Assembly (NCBI GenBank): GCA_002633025.1
Contig: NMRB01001185.1
Location: 50,400-114,399 of the forward strand
Direction of reading: 5' to 3'
Length of the DNA stretch: 64,000 bases
Source: Notospermus geniculatus
Lineage: Eukaryota > Nemertea > Pilidiophora > Heteronemertea > Lineidae
Under the pieces are notes generated by a model. That model saw nothing but the letters and a program-made list of their open reading frames with translations, was not told the origin of the DNA and made no database searches. Shown here piece by piece: positions 58,426-64,000 of this stretch. Made by a program: the position numbers and the translations under genes. The stretch's first letter is position 1, and each line of letters opens with the position of its first letter.

Positions 58426-58937
58426 NNNNNNNNNNNNNNNNNNNNNNNNNNNNNNNNNNNNNNNNNNNNNNNNNNNNNNNNNNNNNNNNNNNNNNNNNNN
58501 NNNNNNNNNNNNNNNNNNNNNNNNNNNNNNNNNNNNNNNNNNNNNNNNNNNNNNNNNNNNNNNNNNNNNNNNNNNNNNNNNNNNNNNNNNNNNNNNNNNN
58601 NNNNNNNNNNNNNNNNNNNNNNNNNNNNNNNNNNNNNNNNNNNNNNNNNNNNNNNNNNNNNNNNNNNNNNNNNNNNNNNNNNNNNNNNNNNNNNNNNNNN
58701 NNNNNNNNNNNNNNNNNNNNNNNNNNNNNNNNNNNNNNNNNNNNNNNNNNNNNNNNNNNNNNNNNNNNNNNNNNNNNNNNNNNNNNNNNNNNNNNNNNNN
58801 NNNNNNNNNNNNNNNNNNNNNNNNNNNNNNNNNNNNNNNNNNNNNNNNNNNNNNNNNNNNNNNNNNNNNNNNNNNNNNNNNNNNNNNNNNNNNNNNNNNN
58901 NNNNNNNNNNNNNNNNNNNNNNNNNNNNNNNNNNNNN
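58426..58937. other. Assembly gap (512 N)
   Basis: Open frames reported across it on either strand have no content beyond the N run. Confidence 0.97.
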
Positions 58938-59533
58938 AAAAAAGTCTCAAACTCTGCAGATCCATCAGCGTCAGGCTCGGTACCATCAAACCGGATATGA
59001 AATATCCACGGAGTCTCGACTTGGGCTTCAGATAGAAATCAACAAAGCTTTGAAATGATCATGTTGGTAAAATTGGAATGATTGTTATACGAGTAAAGCG
59101 GGGATGATTTAACAAAGCTGATTGGGGACACAGGGATGTCGTCTCTAGATACATCATACATCTGATTTTATCTCCTTTATTTAAGGGCGTCTCGTTTTTT
59201 CTTGGGATATCTGGATCAAATTATTTACGTTTCAACGTTCCTCTTTCCTAAAAGTACAGGTGGCATTAACATCATCTTGGGACGAGGTTCTTGTTGGAGG
59301 AAGAGTATTTTCGGCAGCAGCAACAATGAACAAGCAATAATTTGCATTTGTACCACGGGTTTCGGCGTGATTGAGTGACCACCTGGTGACAGAGACAGAA
59401 ACCAATTGCGACGTCACGAACTCGGAAATCTCGTCCCCGGGCGTCTTTACATTCTATACATGCGCTTCTTTAAATCGATACCGCAGCAAGTAACCGAATA
59501 CAACTTCTTTCGGCTCGGTCTCTAATGCCCCCA
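58938..59533. other. Intronic stretch without a recognised element
   Basis: Nothing recognised. Confidence 0.35.
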
Positions 59534-59774
59534 TCACACTGAGCTAGTTCTCAGTACGTTCTTGAAAATGTTGCCGAACGGGCTCAAACTGTGTGCAAAC
59601 GGAGTGGACGTAGTGGCAACTTTTTACGGTCTTTTTACGAACGTCATGGACGGGCTCGGACGGGAAGGGTGCTCCAACACTTCGAGACATTATTTGGCCA
59701 ACATTACACGTTCTAGCCCGTTTTACGATTTTTTTAGGACGGGACAGGACGTTTTGAGGACTAGCTCAGTGTGA
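59534..59774. mobile_element. MITE family G (241 bp, TCACACTGAGCTAGT ends)
   Basis: Terminal inverted repeats TCACACTGAGCTAGTTCTCA and its near complement ending CTAGCTCAGTGTGA. The interior is rich in ACGGG, ACGTT and GGACGGG motifs, and has no coding capacity. Confidence 0.75.
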
Positions 59775-60451
59775 CAGTACCTTTAAGTCCTGGTGAAGGC
59801 GATGCAGTTAACACAAAGAGACTTTCCCAGGGGCTCATGCCTACTGCAGGATTCGATGCAGATACCTCAGGCCCATCGTCAGAAACTTCGGTTGTTGCTT
59901 GTCTCAGATGATGTTTATGCCAAATGTAATTTTCCGCATCCGATGTTGATACGCGGTACCACATCCCTTTAAGAGTTAAAGGTCCTGTGTGTACTTTTCA
60001 ATATCCATTAAACCGCACTGGCTCTCTGAGCGTCAAGTCACTTCCCAGCTCTCTTTCCGACCCTCAATGTTAGGCCTGGCGACGCAGTGAAACCGCCATA
60101 ACAGTCGCCCCAGCAGCGGGACCAACACGCTAGCTGTCTCCGTTACCATGGCAATCGGATAAAAGCCTAAAAGCCCAAAGCGATGGGAGGGGATTGTGTT
60201 TACCTTAGTTCATACGAGCTGATCGCGGAGAGTTGAGAGCTGGTCCGGGATACTGCCGCGCCAGTCAATCAATGCGCTCACTCTCTTTACAAAGACGCGA
60301 TGGAAAGCGATATTTTCCTTTTTAATCTGACATCCCTGTTGCCGCCGGGAAAAGGACGTGCAGAGACAAAGAGGTGCATCCCGAAGTCTGCTGTGATGGT
60401 TGTCAAACTTTGCTGGGCAGGGTGGACGAATAAGCCATCTCGTCCTGGTGA
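59775..60451. other. Intronic stretch without a supported gene
   Basis: Nothing recognised. Confidence 0.35.
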
Positions 60452-60541
60452 ATCCTGGGGTAATGAGCGCTCCCTTCATCACCGCACACTGTAATCGGTC
60501 GCGAAGGGAGCACTCGCTGAGAGCCAGCCATTACCACAGGA
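60452..60541. repeat. Hairpin, family GCTCCCTTCGTCACCGCA, copy 2
   Basis: Outer arms ATCCTGGGGTAATG and CATTACCACAGGAT, and inner arms GAGCGCTCCCTTC and GAAGGGAGCACTC. The core CTCCCTTCATCACCGCACAC resembles the hairpin at 23225-23281. Confidence 0.6.
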
Positions 60542-60619
60542 TGGGCCTGCTGACGTCAGAACAAGACTTGGCATTGATATGCTTTAAACTTCATTATTGG
60601 TTTGAATGCTACGAATCGG

Positions 60620-60690
60620 CAGAGATTCGAACCCGTGGTCCTCTCAAAGACACGTCTGAAGATTCTCCCACTGTGTCACCGCGTCCTCCC
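60620..60690 (-). mobile_element. tRNA-derived SINE fragment
   Basis: On the minus strand, GGTGACACAGTGGGAG (A-box-like) is followed by CACGGGTTCGAATCTC (B box at 60636-60624). No complementary acceptor stem is seen. Confidence 0.55.
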
Positions 60691-61369
60691 CATGCACTGG
60701 TAACCCCATAGGCCTCTCTCTTGAAGAGTCTTGACCGGTGCAGACATCCCTGATGTAGGGGCAGACGCAAGGTCGATGGAAGAATCCCAGTGCCTACATG
60801 TAAATCTCGTCAATTCTCGCGCCAGCGTGTCCTGTACGTGCAGGCCTACGTCAGGTCTGCCAGAACTGGACGTAGGTTTCGGACGTTAATTCATAATATT
60901 GCGATGTGGAAGTTTCCAACTTGCCAGTAAAAAGACGGTATTTCATGCGACATTTTGTCAGAATACTGCTAAAAATTGAAAGGGTGTCTGTGCATAAACC
61001 CTTTCGTTTGACACCCTACTACCGTCCCCCCGCCTGGATGATACTAGAGTATCTGTAACGATAGCGACAGCAACTCTCTCGATAAAGCACCGCATTGTGG
61101 CGACATCATCGGTGAGGCTGCAAGCCATGAATGAAGAATCGCGTCTCCTGGTGTAAATCTTTGGAACTGAATCGCTCGTCTCTTGCGCCAGATTGCCGAG
61201 TCAGGAGAGCAGAGACACGAGACAACATGGCCAAAATACCGCGAGATTTGGATGTCAGTAACTGCTTTACAACAGCAACATGTCCTCCATTGGACGGTTT
61301 CCTACGGCACACTTTTTCCCTCTGTCGCTGCCGGCCGACTGACCATCCTCCCTTCTTCTGTCTTTCCAG
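60691..61369. other. End of NOL4 intron 1
   Basis: No element recognised. A pyrimidine-rich tract ending TCTTTCCAG (61361-61369) is the acceptor of NOL4 exon 2. Confidence 0.5.
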
Positions 61370-61516
61370 CCTCATGCGACACCAGATGCTCAAGAAGAAA
61401 AAGGATACAAACGGGTAGCAATAGTAGAAGATTTCTTTGATATTATTTACGATGTCCACGTGGAGATGGATGGGCGTGGAGGCAAACATGCCGGCCAGAA
61501 ACGGACATACAGGGCG
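61370..61516 (+). CDS. NOL4: NOL4 or NOL4L, exon 2
   Basis: This 49-codon exon is phase 0 at both ends, with acceptor TCTTTCCAG before 61370 and donor GTGAGT at 61517. After a short acidic lead (TPDAQEEKGYK) it encodes RVAIVEDFFDIIYDVHVE, then GGKHAGQKRTYRA, the most conserved internal block of the NOL4 family. It follows exon 1 (19920-20222) in order, strand and phase. The continuation (the SESYAFLPRE-type segment and beyond) was not found in the rest of the window, so the gene continues past 64000. Confidence 0.92.
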
Positions 61517-62320
61517 GTGAGTATACAGCCTCTTATCATCTCATGGTATCTCACTCTAGCCTAGGCCTGGCCTCAGCTCAAGCTTGATATGACGGTAGGA
61601 CACGGAGATAGGGTGTACCTGATAGGCCTACACTAATCAATAAAGACTGGTACCTCAGTACCATCTTAGTACAATAGCCAAACAGACATAAATGCGGATG
61701 AATACACAAAACTAGGCCTAATGCACATGTCTGACCACATGACGTCATGAAACGAACCAATCAAGGCCTCTCGTGGTGAGTCCCGACTCCACATCGACTG
61801 CACAAGCAGGACGGCCACTCACATGACAGAAGTGACTGATCACCAGGCTTACCATAATCTCAGAAACGGAAAGCAGTGGAACAAAACGAAATATCTAGGG
61901 AGTACTCATTATTTGCGTGAAAATTGGGACAGTAAATCTCCGTTCGAGGAGGATTAATGTGTATTTCGAATTTGGTATCCATCTTTCCTTCATCTCCTGC
62001 TTCATGGCTCAGGTTGTCCTCAACCACGCGCTGAGGAATGCTCAGTTCCATGAAATATCAATAGATAGCGAACCTATCGCTTTCTGTCCGCGGAGTCCAC
62101 CAGCAGAGCTCTCGGTGTTGCCATTGATGGTGTTTAGTTCTATCACCAGGCGGCAGGCTGGCGTCAGCTTCGTTCGTTGATTCATTCATGATCGGAAACC
62201 CGCCGCAGGCAGCATAAATTATCAAGAATGCTGGCGTCGGAAAAAGCTTTGGTAATTTTCTTGAATCAGAGTAGGGGGCGCTGCTTCGACACTCGGTCTC
62301 CGAAACGCCGTAGAGGAGGA
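61517..62320 (+). other. NOL4 intron 2, first part
   Basis: No element recognised; TAGGCCTA occurs twice (61623 and 61713). Confidence 0.4.
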
Positions 62321-62545
62321 CAGCAAAGTGGGGTGAACTGGGGTGCACCGTTGCCCAATTGGGGTACAGCGAACGGAGGCGCCGTGGCCCAGTTGGGACA
62401 GTGAAATGGGGTGAATTGATGGAACGCGGTGGCCCCCGGTTGAGGGAGTGAAATGGGGCGAACTGAGGGAGGGGGTCGCCGTGGCCCGGTGGAGACAGCG
62501 AAATTGGGCGAACCGGGTGGGTGAGTGCCGTGGCCCAGCGGGGGA
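62321..62545. repeat. Degenerate G-rich tandem repeat, about 60-bp unit, four units
   Basis: Recurring order: GTGAAATGGGGTGAA, CTGAGGGA and GCCGTGGCCCAGTTGGG, with variable spacing. The plus strand is strongly G-rich. Minus-strand open frames across it (62058-62615) are artefacts of the repeat. Confidence 0.7.
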
Positions 62546-64000
62546 CGACAACGGTAAGATTGACAAACAGATCATATTTCCACACGACTAACATCTGTAA
62601 TAGGTCATTACACAAATCATGTTACCACCTATTCTCCTCTGTTCAATGATATGTTATTAGTTAATTAGTGGTCTCTTTGACCAGGGAGAGGGGCTGAGGC
62701 AAGGTCTTTTCCGAGGTATCAAACACCGCTATTTCCCGCAAAGTCCCCACCTCGGTCAACCTGCTCAACAGAAAACATAACTGGTGACTAACTGGTGAAT
62801 ATTCTTGTGAACAACATTGGTACATATGCAAGACAAACATTTCAATGCACTTTAACGTCACTTGTCGGCCATTTTGCGAAACTGCAGTCTCCACGCAGGT
62901 TGTAGACTCCATGCGTACTGGCGCGTCCTAAAATACGGACTGGCCAATGCCGGCAGGCCGAGCCAGCACCTAGAAGAAAAAGACCGAAAGAGGACTCAGA
63001 TTCAAATCATGGCACGATGTGCTTCAATTAAGTCACATCAGTCGGAAGCCTTTGGGGCAATCCCCGTCCACCGCAGCCATTGCCACACCACAAGTTCAAT
63101 ATTCTTGTCAAGAAATCCCTCACGTTTGTGAAATGCATGATAAACTGGCGATCCCCTGTTGATAACCTTTCATAACATATTACCCGTACATCCCGCGTTT
63201 ACTAGGAGATTGTGCGCCATTCATAAATGGCTCTGCAATCGATCAAACTTTACCGGAAGTCAGTTTCTTGTTCCTATGATTGATGAGACAAATCCCTTCC
63301 TCCACATCTCGTCGGCTCACGGAGATTCTCGGCGAGAGCTGCTGTCGACGTCGTCACTCATGAATTCAGAGCCCCATCTTATGGGGACTAGAAGTCCTTC
63401 GTCACGGATTTTTTTCACTCCTCTCGTCTGGTGATGCCCAAAGAGGGGTTCCCGAGAGGGATTTCAACTTCTTTCATGTCTTTGCCTCAACAGAGTGTCG
63501 GCAATGCGTAGAGTTAGAAACGTCAAATCCAAAAGGAGGAATAGCCGCGCCATGAGTTCGTACACTGCACGATTTTTTCGGCAGATTTCATATAAATACC
63601 AGTCTGAGCTTGCAAAATGCACAAATCTTCGAGGTCGCCATTACATTCCTTCCTGCTTGGCACCTCGTTGGTGTTATAACGACCCGACAATTGAGATGAG
63701 ACATATCTGCTTTATGCTTGTATTGTCCAATTGCCATCACCTAGTCGCTGACTCGACAAAAAATGATTGCAGAACCCCAACCTGCAGCAACCAACAGAAA
63801 AGGTTCCTTTCTCTCGCTAGTTTCCAATCCTACGTTCTTTCCCACTTGGTGTCCATTGCCATAATCTCTAAATGATTTCCCATTGTTATGAAGCAATATC
63901 TTGAGCTGGGCAACTTTTTCCTTCCTGCACACTCTCTCTATATGCCTTTTCACTTCTTGAACAGATTTTTTGTCTTACCATTCCCACAATAAATGAATGC
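62546..64000 (+). other. NOL4 intron 2, remainder
   Basis: No exon, repeat array or foldback element was recognised. Confidence 0.4.

Larger units (their letters stand above)
20223..61369 (+). other. NOL4 intron 1 (41.1 kb)
   Basis: It is bounded by GTGAGT at 20223 and a pyrimidine-rich acceptor ending in CAG at 61369, phase 0 on both sides. It contains nearly all the repeats listed between these coordinates. One exon-like segment (27341-27553) could break it into two introns. Confidence 0.8.

Noticed and set aside
58365-59058. Long open frames on both strands
   Set aside because: They consist almost entirely of the 512-base N gap.
60620-60690. tRNA gene on the minus strand
   Set aside because: A and B box-like motifs are present, but the ends are not complementary.
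62058-62615. 185-codon proline-rich minus-strand frame
   Set aside because: It overlaps the degenerate G-rich tandem repeat, which accounts for the open frame and its repetitive composition.

Overview
The window is eukaryotic and reads as a marine invertebrate animal genome, possibly amphioxus, an ambulacrarian or a lophotrochozoan; the exact lineage cannot be fixed from the sequence alone. The evidence is short coding exons with GT-AG introns, animal-specific genes (NOL4, PLPP, COX6C), one very long intron, a LINE fragment, tRNA-derived SINE pieces, and many small foldback elements of MITE type. There are two assembly gaps (18498-18533 and 58426-58937) and two single N bases.

Layout. 1-537 is the 3' end of a non-LTR retrotransposon, followed by its tail and a dispersed repeat (765-1291). 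2973-6340 (+) holds a lipid phosphate phosphatase (PLPP family) of which five coding exons are visible; its first exon was not found. 6550-7733 (-) is COX6C, tail to tail with PLPP. 8143-10403 (-) is an unrecognised gene whose three spliced coding exons join into a 329-residue protein: an acidic N-terminus, a divergent MADS box split by an intron, and a C-terminal PHD-like zinc finger. Only SRF and MEF2 type MADS proteins are standard in animals, so this is the most interesting locus here.

10404-19919 is repeat-rich and has no supported gene. From 19920 to the end of the window lies the 5' part of NOL4 or NOL4L (+): exon 1 at 19920-20222 and exon 2 at 61370-61516, separated by a 41.1-kb intron, with the rest of the gene beyond the window.

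The NOL4 intron is a collection of recent repeat events. These include a 714-bp duplication whose second copy was split by MITEs, a 288-bp near-complete palindrome, several MITE families, a highly homogeneous 35-bp minisatellite of about 35 units, two neighbouring tandem duplications (about 0.32 and 1.3 kb), and hairpins. One in-frame 213-bp exon-like segment (27341-27553) could be a NOL4 cassette exon or part of a nested gene. No tRNA or rRNA gene and no CRISPR array was found. The genes share no evident pathway; their proximity looks incidental.
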